This document shows positions 8,999 to 17,534 of a stretch of 64,000 nucleotides of DNA, one piece after another. The notes below the pieces were generated by a model. The model was not told the origin of the DNA, made no database searches, and saw nothing but the letters and a program-made list of their open reading frames with translations. Every line of letters starts with the position of its first letter. Positions within the stretch are counted from its first letter, which is position 1. Location: contig JBBDST010000026.1 in assembly GCA_040904765.1 (NCBI GenBank), positions 65,360 through 129,359 on the forward strand, in the 5' to 3' direction. This stretch comes from JBBDST01 sp040904765 (lineage in GTDB: Bacteria > Actinomycetota > Nitriliruptoria > Nitriliruptorales > Nitriliruptoraceae). Both the position numbers and the translations under genes were made by a program.

Positions 8999-10245
8999 TG
9001 CTCGCCGCTGGCTATCTGCCCACAAACAACGCCTGGCTCGATAGCCCGGTTGAGTCGGGAATGCAGGCCGGTTTTGGCGTGTATGTGCATGTGCCGTTTT
9101 GTGTGCACCGGTGTGGTTACTGCGATTTTGCGACCGAAGCAGTTGCAAACCCGGCTGACGCCAACGACCTGTTCGATCGGTATGTCACGGCCTTAACATC
9201 CGAGTTGACGGCGCTTGCAACCGGTGCGATTGATCCGCGGCTTGGGGTGACACGCTGGCCTAAAATCACTTCAGTGTTTGTCGGGGGCGGCACACCGACG
9301 ATTCTGCCGCCGCAACAGTTAGCTGACGTCATCGGGCATGTGTGCGCCGTCTTTGACGTCACTGAGGGCTGCGAAATCACCGTCGAATGCAACCCGGAGA
9401 CCGCAAGTGCACCCCTGTTTGACGCGCTTTTTGCCGCCGGGGTGAACCGTGTTTCGTTTGGTGCGCAGTCGTTTACACCGTCTGTTTTGGCGACCCTTGA
9501 ACGGCGGCACACTGCGGGTAGCGTGCCGACTGCGGTGGCGTTGGCACGCCAAAGCGGCATCACCGATATCAGTGTTGATCTGCTGTATGGCACGCCAGGA
9601 GAAACCGACAACGATTTTCGTCACAGCCTAGAACGTGCGATCGCCCTTGGAGTGACACACGTGTCGGCGTATGCGCTTACGGTGCATGAGAACACCCCAT
9701 TTGGCCGTCAGGTAGCAACCGGTGTGCTGCCGGCACCTGACCCTGACGTGCAGCGAGATCGTTTCGAACTGGCCCAAGCAGTGCTTGGCGCAGCCGGTTT
9801 TGAGGCGTACGAACTGTCAAACTTTGCGCGTGGGCCGGCTTACCGCTCGGCACATAACACGCTGTACTGGCGGCACGGAAACTATCTGGGGGCCGGTGTG
9901 GGTGCGCACAGTCACGTCAACGGTCACCGCTGGTGGGCGACCCGTTCAACACCTGGCTATCTCCAAGCGTGGGAGAATGCGTCGCTTGACGCAGTTCCGT
10001 TTACGAACTGGCCTGGCCGCAGCGGCTACGAGGCACTTGATGTGGATGAACGAGCACTGGAACGTCTCATGCTTGGATTGCGGGTGGCTGAAGGTATCCA
10101 TCCTCATGACCTTCCACCGTTGTCGCCCGATGCTCTCGAAGAAGCGATGCGTCTGGGTTTGGTGGAGACCGCATGTGGACGGGTGCGTTCAACAAGTGAA
10201 GGCTGGTTTCTGCTTGATGAGGCCGTTAGGGTCCTTTTCGTGTGA
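8998..10245 (+). CDS. hemW: radical SAM coproporphyrinogen III oxidase-like protein HemW
   Basis: Radical SAM protein of 415 residues. The cluster motif FCVHRCGYCDF (C-x3-C-x2-C) lies at about residues 36-46, within YVHVPFCVHRCGYCDFAT. The glycine-rich SAM motif VGGGTPT is near residue 97 and the HemW signature GVNRVSFGAQSF follows. HemW proteins were long annotated as oxygen-independent coproporphyrinogen oxidases but are now thought to act in haem trafficking or insertion; the CxxxCxxC without an extra upstream Cys fits HemW rather than HemN. The ATG overlaps the lepA stop. An internal ATG at residue 22 (MQAGFGVYVHVPF) is a possible alternative start. Confidence 0.93.
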   Translation: MLAAGYLPTNNAWLDSPVESGMQAGFGVYVHVPFCVHRCGYCDFATEAVANPADANDLFDRYVTALTSELTALATGAIDPRLGVTRWPKITSVFVGGGTPTILPPQQLADVIGHVCAVFDVTEGCEITVECNPETASAPLFDALFAAGVNRVSFGAQSFTPSVLATLERRHTAGSVPTAVALARQSGITDISVDLLYGTPGETDNDFRHSLERAIALGVTHVSAYALTVHENTPFGRQVATGVLPAPDPDVQRDRFELAQAVLGAAGFEAYELSNFARGPAYRSAHNTLYWRHGNYLGAGVGAHSHVNGHRWWATRSTPGYLQAWENASLDAVPFTNWPGRSGYEALDVDERALERLMLGLRVAEGIHPHDLPPLSPDALEEAMRLGLVETACGRVRSTSEGWFLLDEAVRVLFV

Positions 10246-10264
10246 ATCAGACGTGAGGAAGACG

Positions 10265-11635
10265 ATGACGCCAGTATCAGCAACGTTGCTTGACACGTTT
10301 CGTAAAATCGTTGGCGAGCACAACGTGATCACTGACCGTCAAGTCACCTCGTCTTACACGACCGACTGGACGGGCCGGTGGCACGGTGACACGCCAGCTG
10401 TGCTGCGCCCGACTGACGAAATGCAGGTTGCACGGGTGCTGGCGTTGTGTCACGACGCCGGGTGTGCTGTCGTGCCCCAAGGGGGCAATACGGGACTGGT
10501 TGGCGGTAGCGTGCCCCACGAGGGCGAAGTAGTGCTGTCGCTCACGGGTTTAACAGCCGTTCAACCCATCGATCGTGATGCGATGCAGGTTGTGGTCGGT
10601 GCCGGGGTGACCGTTGGAGCGCTCCATGAGCATGTGGCTCGTGCCGGTCTTGCCTACGGGGTTGATATGGCTTCGCGTGACAGTGCCACGGTGGGGGGCA
10701 GTATTGCAACGGACGCCGGCGGGATCCGGGTGGTGCGCTATGGCACGACCCGTGCGCAGCTCAATGGTGTGGAGGTTGCTTTGCCGCAAGGGCGGAAGGT
10801 AACGCGTCTTGATGCGGTTGCTAAAGACACAGTCGGGTATGCCTTGCCGCAGTTGTTTGTCGGTTCTGAAGGCACGTTAGGGGTGATTACCCGGGCGCAG
10901 CTTAAGGTCGTGCCTCGCTATGACGCCCGGGTGGTTGCGGTGGTTGCCTTAGAGAGTATTGCGGCTGCGGTGGCGTTTACTCGCCTTGTGCGCGCAGAGC
11001 TTGACACGATTGATGCGCTCGAGTTGATGCTGAAAGCCGGGGTTGATCTGGTGGTTCACCACACCGGCGCTGCACGGCTGTTTGCAGCCGACTATCCGGT
11101 GTATGTGCTGATCGAATTGGCGGCAAAACACGATCCGTTCACGGATTTGGCTGACGTGTTGAGTGGTTGCGATCTGGTGCTTGATGCGGTGATCGCTACT
11201 GATCGGCCGACTCGACAACGCCTGTGGGCGTTGCGGGAAGGACACACTGAAGCGATCGGTCAGACGTCGTCAAGGGTGACAAAGTTTGATGTGTCGGTGC
11301 CGTTGCCGCGGCTTGATGAGGTGACGGCAGCGCTGTTGCGTCAGATTGTGGCGCTGAGTCCTGAAACAACTGTGCAGGTGTTTGGGCATCTTGCGGAAGG
11401 CAACCTGCACATCAACGTGTGTGATGCACCAAGTGACGATCAGGCACTGACTGATCTGGTGCTTGGCATGATCGGCGATGTTGGTGGGTCGATCTCGGCT
11501 GAACATGGGCTTGGCAGGCAGAAAACGCCGTATTTGCCGGCGGTTCGTTCGGCTGACGAACGGGCGCTGTATGCAGGTTTAAAAGCGGTGTGTGATCCCG
11601 CCGGAATTATGAATCCCGGGGTGATTGTGGCGTGA
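10265..11635 (+). CDS. FAD-binding oxidoreductase, GlcD/D-lactate dehydrogenase family
   Basis: Flavoenzyme of 456 residues in the FAD-linked oxidase family (FAD_binding_4 plus FAD-oxidase_C). FAD-binding motifs VPQGGNTGLVGGSVP, DSATVGGSIATDAGG and GSEGTLGVITRAQL occur in order. The C-terminal metal and substrate region carries FGHLAEGNLHINV and SISAEHGLGRQK. The ATG at 10265 has a good AGGAAG site just upstream; the frame is open far upstream only because it overlaps hemW. Substrates in this family include D-lactate, glycolate and D-2-hydroxyglutarate, and the choice cannot be made here. It follows hemW by 19 bp and may be co-transcribed. It converges with the next gene with a 1-bp gap. Confidence 0.92.
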   Translation: MTPVSATLLDTFRKIVGEHNVITDRQVTSSYTTDWTGRWHGDTPAVLRPTDEMQVARVLALCHDAGCAVVPQGGNTGLVGGSVPHEGEVVLSLTGLTAVQPIDRDAMQVVVGAGVTVGALHEHVARAGLAYGVDMASRDSATVGGSIATDAGGIRVVRYGTTRAQLNGVEVALPQGRKVTRLDAVAKDTVGYALPQLFVGSEGTLGVITRAQLKVVPRYDARVVAVVALESIAAAVAFTRLVRAELDTIDALELMLKAGVDLVVHHTGAARLFAADYPVYVLIELAAKHDPFTDLADVLSGCDLVLDAVIATDRPTRQRLWALREGHTEAIGQTSSRVTKFDVSVPLPRLDEVTAALLRQIVALSPETTVQVFGHLAEGNLHINVCDAPSDDQALTDLVLGMIGDVGGSISAEHGLGRQKTPYLPAVRSADERALYAGLKAVCDPAGIMNPGVIVA

Positions 11636-11636
11636 G

Positions 11637-12176
11637 TTAAGGCAGCTGACCGGCGTAGGCTAAAGCGCGACGAACCAGACGGCTGTGGCCGCTTGACATC
11701 TCTTCGGCGATTGCAAGATCGGTGGCTTCCGCGGGGGTGAGCCACACCAAGTCAAGTGCGTCGTTGGTTGGGGCGAACTCGCCGTCACATGGCACCACGT
11801 AGCCAAGCGCTACGGCATGCTGCCGCGGATCGTAAAAACCTGAGACATCTGGGTCCGGGAAGTATTCGGTGACGGTAAAGGGGGCAATACCGACCGGAAT
11901 TTGGGGGGACGCGTCGGGGCCTAAGTCTTTGTTGAGGTGGCGCCATAGGGCTTCACGTAGCGTCTCGCCAAACAGGACCCGGCCCGATACGACTGCCCGT
12001 GACACGCTGCCGTCGGCTTGCTGCAGCAACAGCAAACCGACTCGGTCGATGCGGCCAAGATGATCCACGCGCACCGGCACGGCTTCGACATATACCAGTG
12101 GGACCTGGCTGCGCACAACCGAAATGGTGTCGTCATCAAGCCAAGCCGATTGAGGGTCAAGCAGATCCCAAGACAT
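11637..12176 (-). CDS. DUF4916 / Nudix-fold protein
   Basis: Protein of 179 residues resembling the actinobacterial DUF4916 family, annotated as Nudix hydrolase-like. Recognisable parts are an N-terminal WLDDDTISVVRSQVPLVYVEAVPVR, read here as two blocks (WLDDDTISVV and VPLVYVEAVPVR), then RVGLLLLQQADGS, a region SGRVLFGETLREALWRHL in the place of the Nudix box, and HAVALGYVVPCDGE. A full GX5EX7REUXEEXGU box is not present, so catalytic activity is doubtful. It is monocistronic or first of a short unit with the PEBP gene upstream. The function is unknown. Confidence 0.75.
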   Translation of the reverse strand: MSWDLLDPQSAWLDDDTISVVRSQVPLVYVEAVPVRVDHLGRIDRVGLLLLQQADGSVSRAVVSGRVLFGETLREALWRHLNKDLGPDASPQIPVGIAPFTVTEYFPDPDVSGFYDPRQHAVALGYVVPCDGEFAPTNDALDLVWLTPAEATDLAIAEEMSSGHSRLVRRALAYAGQLP

Positions 12177-12215
12177 GTTGTGCCTTTTGTGCCGTGCCGG
12201 TCTGGACGTCGCGGT

Positions 12216-12674
12216 TTAGCGTTCGAACACACCTTTGATGCGGTTTTGTTCGATGATGGCGTCAGCATAGGTGTCGAGAAATTCGGTGCGAGTCGGGTTG
12301 CCGTCTACTGCACGGTCAAGCGCATACACCCAAAAGTAGTAGTGGTGTGGGCCGTGACCTTCTGGAGGGAGTGGACCGCCGTAGCCAGGCGTGCCAAAGT
12401 CGGTTGGGCCAGGACGAAACTGTTCGTCGGCGTCAGGACCAAGTTCGGTTGTGTCTGCCGGGATGCCATACAGCACCCAGTGAGTCCAGCCTTGGGGTAG
12501 TGGGGCGTCTGGGTCGTGGCAGATCACGGCGAGTTCAACGGTGCCGTCTGGCACACCAGAGATTGTCAATGTTGGCGACGTGTCGGCCCCAACCTTGGTG
12601 TGATCAGCATCCATTTTGCCGTTGTCTGCAAAGTCGCGTGCTTCGATACGCAAATCTTTGATGTTCAGTCCCAT
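12216..12674 (-). CDS. YbhB/YbcL family Raf kinase inhibitor-like (PEBP) protein
   Basis: Phosphatidylethanolamine-binding protein family, 152 residues, a usual bacterial size. The PEBP core motif appears as CHDPDAPLPQGWTHWVLYGIP (D-P-D-A-P, then W-x-H-W), and the second ligand-site motif as TDFGTPGYGGPLPPEG with PHHYYFWVYAL. The start MGLNIKDLRIEARDF fits the family. There is no signal peptide, so it is cytoplasmic. Bacterial members have no settled function. A ribosome-binding site (AGGAGAG) precedes the ATG on the minus strand. It lies 39 bp upstream of the DUF4916 gene and could share its transcript. Confidence 0.93.
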   Translation of the reverse strand: MGLNIKDLRIEARDFADNGKMDADHTKVGADTSPTLTISGVPDGTVELAVICHDPDAPLPQGWTHWVLYGIPADTTELGPDADEQFRPGPTDFGTPGYGGPLPPEGHGPHHYYFWVYALDRAVDGNPTRTEFLDTYADAIIEQNRIKGVFER

Positions 12675-12718
12675 CGTTGCTCTCCTTTAGGGCGCAGGTT
12701 TGTACGGTTGCGGTCACG

Positions 12719-12763
12719 CTAGGCCTTACGGGGCCGTTTGACTAGTAAACAAATGGGGCCTAG
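12719..12763 (-). terminator. imperfect inverted repeat between the PEBP gene and the Snf2 operon
   Basis: CTAGGCC (12719-12725) pairs with GGCCTAG (12757-12763). An inner GTTT/AAAC repeat flanks ACTAGT, giving a nested hairpin. It lies just after the stop of the 12767-13132 gene on the minus strand, a plausible terminator for the Snf2 operon, but no T-tract follows. It could also be a regulatory dyad of the PEBP gene. Confidence 0.35.
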
Positions 12764-12766
12764 GCG

Positions 12767-13132
12767 TCAATCGCCAGCAAGTTCGTTTGGGTCGATGAGG
12801 CCTGCGACGGTGGCGAGCGCACCGGCGGTCGCCACCGCCCGGTCATACACGGCAGCGAAATAATGTTCGGCGATCTGTTCATGCCCCGGCAGCGGCGGTT
12901 TGCCAAGCGAACGGGGTATGGCATCGGGATCTGGGGTGATGCGCAACTCGGTGTTTTCTTCGCTGAGTAGTTGTGGGTCGCCAAAAAAGGCTGCGGTACG
13001 TTCGTTGTTGTTGGGTCGTGGAGCGGGACTACGCCGGCGTGGCTTGCGGGCGGCACGCGGCTGAGTGGCGGCGCGGGCAGTTTGGGTGGCGTCGCGTTTG
13101 CGGGTGCGTGCACGGCTTGGTGGAGGAGTCAT
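12767..13132 (-). CDS. hypothetical small basic protein coupled to the Snf2 helicase
   Basis: Protein of 121 residues that I do not recognise. The first 45 residues are rich in Arg, Pro, Thr and Ala (low complexity, probably disordered and nucleic-acid-compatible). The remaining part is more ordered, with EENTELRITPDPDAIPRSLG followed by an Ala-rich helical end. Its ATG overlaps the stop of the Snf2 helicase gene (ATGA), so the two are translationally coupled and probably act together. In many bacteria the Snf2 partner gene encodes a SWIM zinc-finger protein; no zinc ligands are present here. An accessory role is inference from position only. Confidence 0.7.
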   Translation of the reverse strand: MTPPPSRARTRKRDATQTARAATQPRAARKPRRRSPAPRPNNNERTAAFFGDPQLLSEENTELRITPDPDAIPRSLGKPPLPGHEQIAEHYFAAVYDRAVATAGALATVAGLIDPNELAGD

Positions 13133-16100
13133 TGGCCTGTTCCTTGTAAGACGGCGACCGGTTCGTCGGTCAGGAGCGCATCCGGGTTGATACCGAGGGC
13201 ACGTTTGAGCTGGTCGGTGTCAAGATCGTCAATGGAAGACGATTTGGGCAGGATGATGTCGGCGATGCGGCGTTTGCCCGACACTACTTCTTCGACCCGT
13301 TCATCGACGGTCCCTGGGCAGATGAGGCGGTGTGCGACGACTGTTTTTGTCTGGCCGATGCGCCACACACGGTCACGTGCCTGGTCTTCAACGGCCGGGT
13401 TCCACCAGCGGTCATACAGCACGACGTGACTGGCGGCGGTGAGGTTGAGTCCGGTTCCGCCGGCTTTTAGCGATAACACGAGCGCTCCTGGTCCGGTGCC
13501 ACTTTGGAACTCGTTGACCATCTGGTCGCGGGCAGTGCGGCTTAAGCCGCCGTGGTAGCTAGGAATTGATACGCCCGTAAGGCCCGACAAATGTTCGGCC
13601 AGGCGGGTTCCCCAGGTAGCAAAGTGGGTGAAGATAAGGAGCCGTTCGCCGGCAGCGAACACGTTTTCGACGATTTCTTCGAGCCGGGCAAGTTTGCCTG
13701 AGCGGCCAGCCAGCGGTTCATCATCGCCCGTGTAGGCGGCCGGATGGTTGCAGATCTGTTTCAACGCGGTGATGGCAGCTAACACGTCGCCTCGCCCAGA
13801 GCCTGGTTCGCCAAGGGAACGTTGGGCCGCGTCGATCACCAGTTTATCTAAGACCGCTTGATACAGACCGATCTGTTCTGGGGTCATTGGGCAGTGGTCG
13901 AGTGAATCGATCCGGTCAGGAAGTTCTTGGGCAATCACTGGCTCAGCTTTGGTGCGACGGAATACGAGCACACCGTTTAACGTTTTCAACGCCGATTCGG
14001 CCGAGTGTTCATTGTCGACGGAGGCTTGCATCTGACCGACAAACGATGCGCGGTCGCCAAGCAGTCCTGGGTTGACAAAATCCATGAGGGCCCACAGGTC
14101 ACCGAGACCGTTTTCGATCGGTGTGCCGGTGAGAACGACGCGGCTGCGGGCGTTGAGTCGGCGCAGTTGCAGGGCGGTTTCACTGGCTGGGTTTTTGATG
14201 ACTTGTGCTTCATCTAAAACGATCCGGCTCCAGGTGTGTTGTTCAAGCATGGCAATGTCACGAACGGCAGTGCCGTAGGTCGTGATGACAACGTTGGCGC
14301 CGTTGATTGACGTCGTGAATGTTGCTTCGTCGGCCCGGTTGGCGCCATGGTGCACTTCCACCGCGAGATGGGGCGTGAATTTGGCGGCTTCGGCAGCCCA
14401 GTTGCCGACAACGGCAGGTGGTGCGATAACAAGCGCCGGCGCATCGGCGGTCGTGTCAGCCAGATGGGCCAGCATTGTTGGGGTTTTTCCCAGACCCATA
14501 TCCAGTGCCAGGCAGCCGCCAAGACCTGCTTGGTCAAGGAAACGCAGCCAGCCGACGGCGTCGGCCTGGTAGGTGCGGAGTTCCCCGGAGAAACCCTCTG
14601 GGGTGGTGATGGTTTGGCCGTGGACGTTGGCGGCAGCGGCGAACAGTTCGGCAGCCCAGCCGTCACCGCCAAGCGCAACGTGGGTACCAAACGGCAGATC
14701 CTCCAGACCAAGCGCGAAGCGCAGCATGTCTGCACCGCTTAGCTGAGCGTTTTGTTCTTGTTCTGCCAGGGCTTTGGCGGCCGCATCAAGATCGGCGTGA
14801 TCCAATTCGATCCAAGTCCCTTTGTTGCGCAGCAACGGTCGGGACTGTTGGGCGAGTTCGGCGATCTGGGCGGCGGTGAGTTCAACGTCGTCGAACACGG
14901 CTGACCAGCGGACGTCGTTTAATTGTTGGGCACCGACGGCTGATTCGCTGGAGTCAAGGGAGGTGATTTTGAGGCTGCCTGAGGCTTTCGTTTTGGCCAG
15001 TGGTGGCACCTGGACACTAAAGCCTGCTGCGAGCAGACGCGGCCCGTCGCGGGTCATCAGCGCCCAGGCTTCATCTTGGCTTAAAAGCACCTGGCCACGG
15101 CGGGATTCTTTGCTGCGGGTCAGTGGCGGATACAACGTTTCGAGCCGTTGTAACGCCGCTTTAAGGAGTTCTTTGCGTTCGTGTTTGGCGCGCGACATGG
15201 CAGCTTCAACGGGCGCGTCACCATGTTTGCCATCGACGGTGATGGTGCGCAGCAGCCAACCTTGAGTGTCGTCAGGCGGGTCAAGTGTGACCGTTAATGC
15301 GATTTCTTGTGGCCCGGTGATGCTGCTGGCCCAAGATCGGATTGAGCGACGCAGTTCGCTGCCTTGCTGGTGGGGGGCGTCAAAGTGTGAGCCGTTTAAC
15401 CGGGCAAGCATGTTTTCGGCGATTTCGGCTGGACGCTGCGGGTGTGGTGGTGGTGCTGGCACGTCGATACGTGATGCGGCTTCACGGCAGATCGCATCCA
15501 CAAACGCAGTCACGACTCGTTCGGTGATGATTTTCGGGTCGCGTTTGCTGTCAAGTGCGCTGATAGCTCCAGGCATGGCCCGAACGAGTTGATCAAAGTC
15601 GTTGGGGTCAAGCAGTACAGGAACCCAACGGACCGCAAATTTGGAACGGTTACCCGAAGCGTCGCCCACTTTTTCAAGTTGGGGGACCATCCGGCCTTGA
15701 GCAACGACCCGCACACCAAGCCGTGCAGCGCGAGCAAGCCAGCGCACACTTACCCCGACGTCTTCGAGCGTGTCGTCTAACGATGCGAGCCAGCCAAGAG
15801 TGTGGGCGATGGGGGCAGCGACGCTGTTTGCTGGTTCACCGACCGGTAGTGGGATGGTCGGTCCTTCATCCCAACCTTGGGTAGGCGCGCCGGCGGCGGT
15901 AAGTCGTTCACGAACGGTGGCAAGGTCGTCGCTGGTGCCGTTGGCTGAAGCACTAAACGCGGCGATGCCCTCGAGTGTGACGGTGAGTTGGAGCCGGGGC
16001 GTGTCGGCGAACTGCAGCGCTTCGGTGGTGCTTGTGGCGGCAGGCGTTTTCGCTTCGGCACGTGGGCTGGCAGTCGCGTCAGGATGTTCGCCGGTTAAAG

Positions 16101-16455
16101 CGAGTAGGGCCGTGTCGATACGGCCACGTTCGGCATAAAAATCGTCGAGTACAAGGTTACGTTCGGGACCGGCAAGTTCACGTTCAAGCCGGCCGATGGT
16201 GCCGTCAAGGCGCCGGCGCATAGATCGTAACGTGGACACCCATTCGGTTTGGTAGGTGTCTAAAATGGCACGTTCAGCGTCGGTCGCGATGCCATCGAGG
16301 TCTGCTTGGACGATCCGGGGAAGGTCGTCTAAAGGATGGATCACGTCCGCGGTGGTCGTGCGGGCGTCACTGGGTTTGGTCATCCGACGTGTAGCCGTTT
16401 CGGTCCGGGCGCTGTTTGGGGCCCTGGTGGCAGTAGCTGGTGACGGCATGTGCAT
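13129..16455 (-). CDS. Snf2/Rad54-family DEAD/DEAH-box helicase
   Basis: Large ATP-dependent DNA translocase, 1108 residues in the longest reading. The helicase motifs are in order: LALDMGLGKTPTMLAHL (Walker A, about residue 650), ANVVITTYGT, IVLDEAQVIKN (DEAQ, motif II, about 747), VVLTGTPIENGLGDLWALMD (motif III), LLIFTHFATWG (IV), LKAGGTGLNLTAASHVVLYD (V), and WWNPAVEDQARDRVWRIGQT (VI). The N-terminal 600 residues have no motif I recognise but match the layout of bacterial Snf2 enzymes with an N-terminal extension. The true start is uncertain; an ATG at residue 25 (MTKPSDA) is an alternative. The gene is first of a two-gene unit and divergent from the TauE gene. Confidence 0.93.
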   Translation of the reverse strand: MHMPSPATATRAPNSARTETATRRMTKPSDARTTTADVIHPLDDLPRIVQADLDGIATDAERAILDTYQTEWVSTLRSMRRRLDGTIGRLERELAGPERNLVLDDFYAERGRIDTALLALTGEHPDATASPRAEAKTPAATSTTEALQFADTPRLQLTVTLEGIAAFSASANGTSDDLATVRERLTAAGAPTQGWDEGPTIPLPVGEPANSVAAPIAHTLGWLASLDDTLEDVGVSVRWLARAARLGVRVVAQGRMVPQLEKVGDASGNRSKFAVRWVPVLLDPNDFDQLVRAMPGAISALDSKRDPKIITERVVTAFVDAICREAASRIDVPAPPPHPQRPAEIAENMLARLNGSHFDAPHQQGSELRRSIRSWASSITGPQEIALTVTLDPPDDTQGWLLRTITVDGKHGDAPVEAAMSRAKHERKELLKAALQRLETLYPPLTRSKESRRGQVLLSQDEAWALMTRDGPRLLAAGFSVQVPPLAKTKASGSLKITSLDSSESAVGAQQLNDVRWSAVFDDVELTAAQIAELAQQSRPLLRNKGTWIELDHADLDAAAKALAEQEQNAQLSGADMLRFALGLEDLPFGTHVALGGDGWAAELFAAAANVHGQTITTPEGFSGELRTYQADAVGWLRFLDQAGLGGCLALDMGLGKTPTMLAHLADTTADAPALVIAPPAVVGNWAAEAAKFTPHLAVEVHHGANRADEATFTTSINGANVVITTYGTAVRDIAMLEQHTWSRIVLDEAQVIKNPASETALQLRRLNARSRVVLTGTPIENGLGDLWALMDFVNPGLLGDRASFVGQMQASVDNEHSAESALKTLNGVLVFRRTKAEPVIAQELPDRIDSLDHCPMTPEQIGLYQAVLDKLVIDAAQRSLGEPGSGRGDVLAAITALKQICNHPAAYTGDDEPLAGRSGKLARLEEIVENVFAAGERLLIFTHFATWGTRLAEHLSGLTGVSIPSYHGGLSRTARDQMVNEFQSGTGPGALVLSLKAGGTGLNLTAASHVVLYDRWWNPAVEDQARDRVWRIGQTKTVVAHRLICPGTVDERVEEVVSGKRRIADIILPKSSSIDDLDTDQLKRALGINPDALLTDEPVAVLQGTGQ

Positions 16456-16711
16456 TCGTATGGTGCATGCCCAACCGGGTACTGGTTGACATGGCCGTAT
16501 ACCTCGTCACCCCAACGGTGATATCGCGGCACTGATGCACGTGGCTTAACGTTGAGTAGGACCGTCAAGCGACGTGACGACCATGGGCGTCACGCAAAGC
16601 AGTGTAGGGCCCTTGTCGTTAAAGCACCACCCGAGGTCGGCTTGTTTCGGTTAGCGTGCCGGTCCGACAGGCCGGTAGGTGTCCGGTCGACGTTTATGTT
16701 TGGGAGAAGCG

Positions 16712-17488
16712 ATGGGGTACGTGGAGATTGGGTTATTGTTCGCCGCAGCGATAGCCGCCGGTGCGATGAATGCGGTCGTTGGGGCCGGCACACTGATCAC
16801 GTTTCCGGTGCTGCTGGGGCTTGGTGTCCCGCCGGTAGTCGCCAACGTGTCCAACACGATCGGGTTGGTGCCAGGTTCGGTGACCGCCGCCTACGGTTTT
16901 CGTGCAACGCTCGCGGGGCGTGGCCGAACGATTCGTCAGGGGCTGATCGCTGCCGGGATCGGCGGCACGCTTGGCGCGACGTTGCTGCTGGTGTTGCCAA
17001 GTGCAACGTTTGAATTTGTGATTCCGCCTCTTTTGATCCTCTCAGGGATTCTTGCGGGGATTCAGCCGCGCGTTGCACGTGCGGTTGCGTTGCGCCGTCA
17101 GCGTGACGAGTTACCGGTTGACATTTCAGGCAATCCATCCAAGTCGCTGCTGGTGATTATTGGGCTCACCGCGGTGTACGGCGGCTATTTTGGGGCAGCG
17201 CAAGGTGTCATTTTGCTGGCCGTGTTGGGTGTGTTTATCGGCGGGTCGATGACCGAACTAAACGGCTTAAAAAATCTGTTTGCCGGGATGGCAAACGTCG
17301 TTTCTGCCACCCTTTACATGCTCCTTGCTGAGGTCGACTGGCAAGTAGTTGTGGTGGTGGCGGTTGCATCATCGATCGGTGGGGCGATCGGTGGCAAGTA
17401 TGGACGCAAAATCCCTGCGACCCTGTTGCGTGTGTTCATCGTAGTGATCGCGTTTGGTGTGGCAGCCTGGCGGCTACGTCCCGGGTAA
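16712..17488 (+). CDS. TauE/SafE family sulfite/anion exporter (DUF81)
   Basis: Membrane protein of 258 residues with about eight hydrophobic segments. The N-terminal repeat GAMNAVVGAGTLITFPVLLGLGVPPVVANVSN (seen as GAMNAVVGAGTLITFPVLL and GVPPVVANVSNTIG) and the internal VYGGYFGAAQGVILLAVLG are signatures of the two TauE/SafE repeats. I choose the ATG at 16712, preceded by GGGAGAAG; a GTG at 16679 would add 11 polar residues. Family members export sulfite, sulfoacetate or other anions, so the substrate is unassigned. It lies 46 bp upstream of the phosphofructokinase gene in the same direction; co-transcription is possible. Confidence 0.9.
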   Translation: MGYVEIGLLFAAAIAAGAMNAVVGAGTLITFPVLLGLGVPPVVANVSNTIGLVPGSVTAAYGFRATLAGRGRTIRQGLIAAGIGGTLGATLLLVLPSATFEFVIPPLLILSGILAGIQPRVARAVALRRQRDELPVDISGNPSKSLLVIIGLTAVYGGYFGAAQGVILLAVLGVFIGGSMTELNGLKNLFAGMANVVSATLYMLLAEVDWQVVVVVAVASSIGGAIGGKYGRKIPATLLRVFIVVIAFGVAAWRLRPG

Positions 17489-17534
17489 TGCGTCCTACGC
17501 TTACGTGTAGACGGACAACGATGACGGAGATGGG

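Noticed and set aside
9722..10264. Upstream extension of the FAD oxidase frame through hemW
   Set aside because: The open frame is a shadow of hemW; the ATG at 10265 has a good ribosome-binding site and matches the family start.
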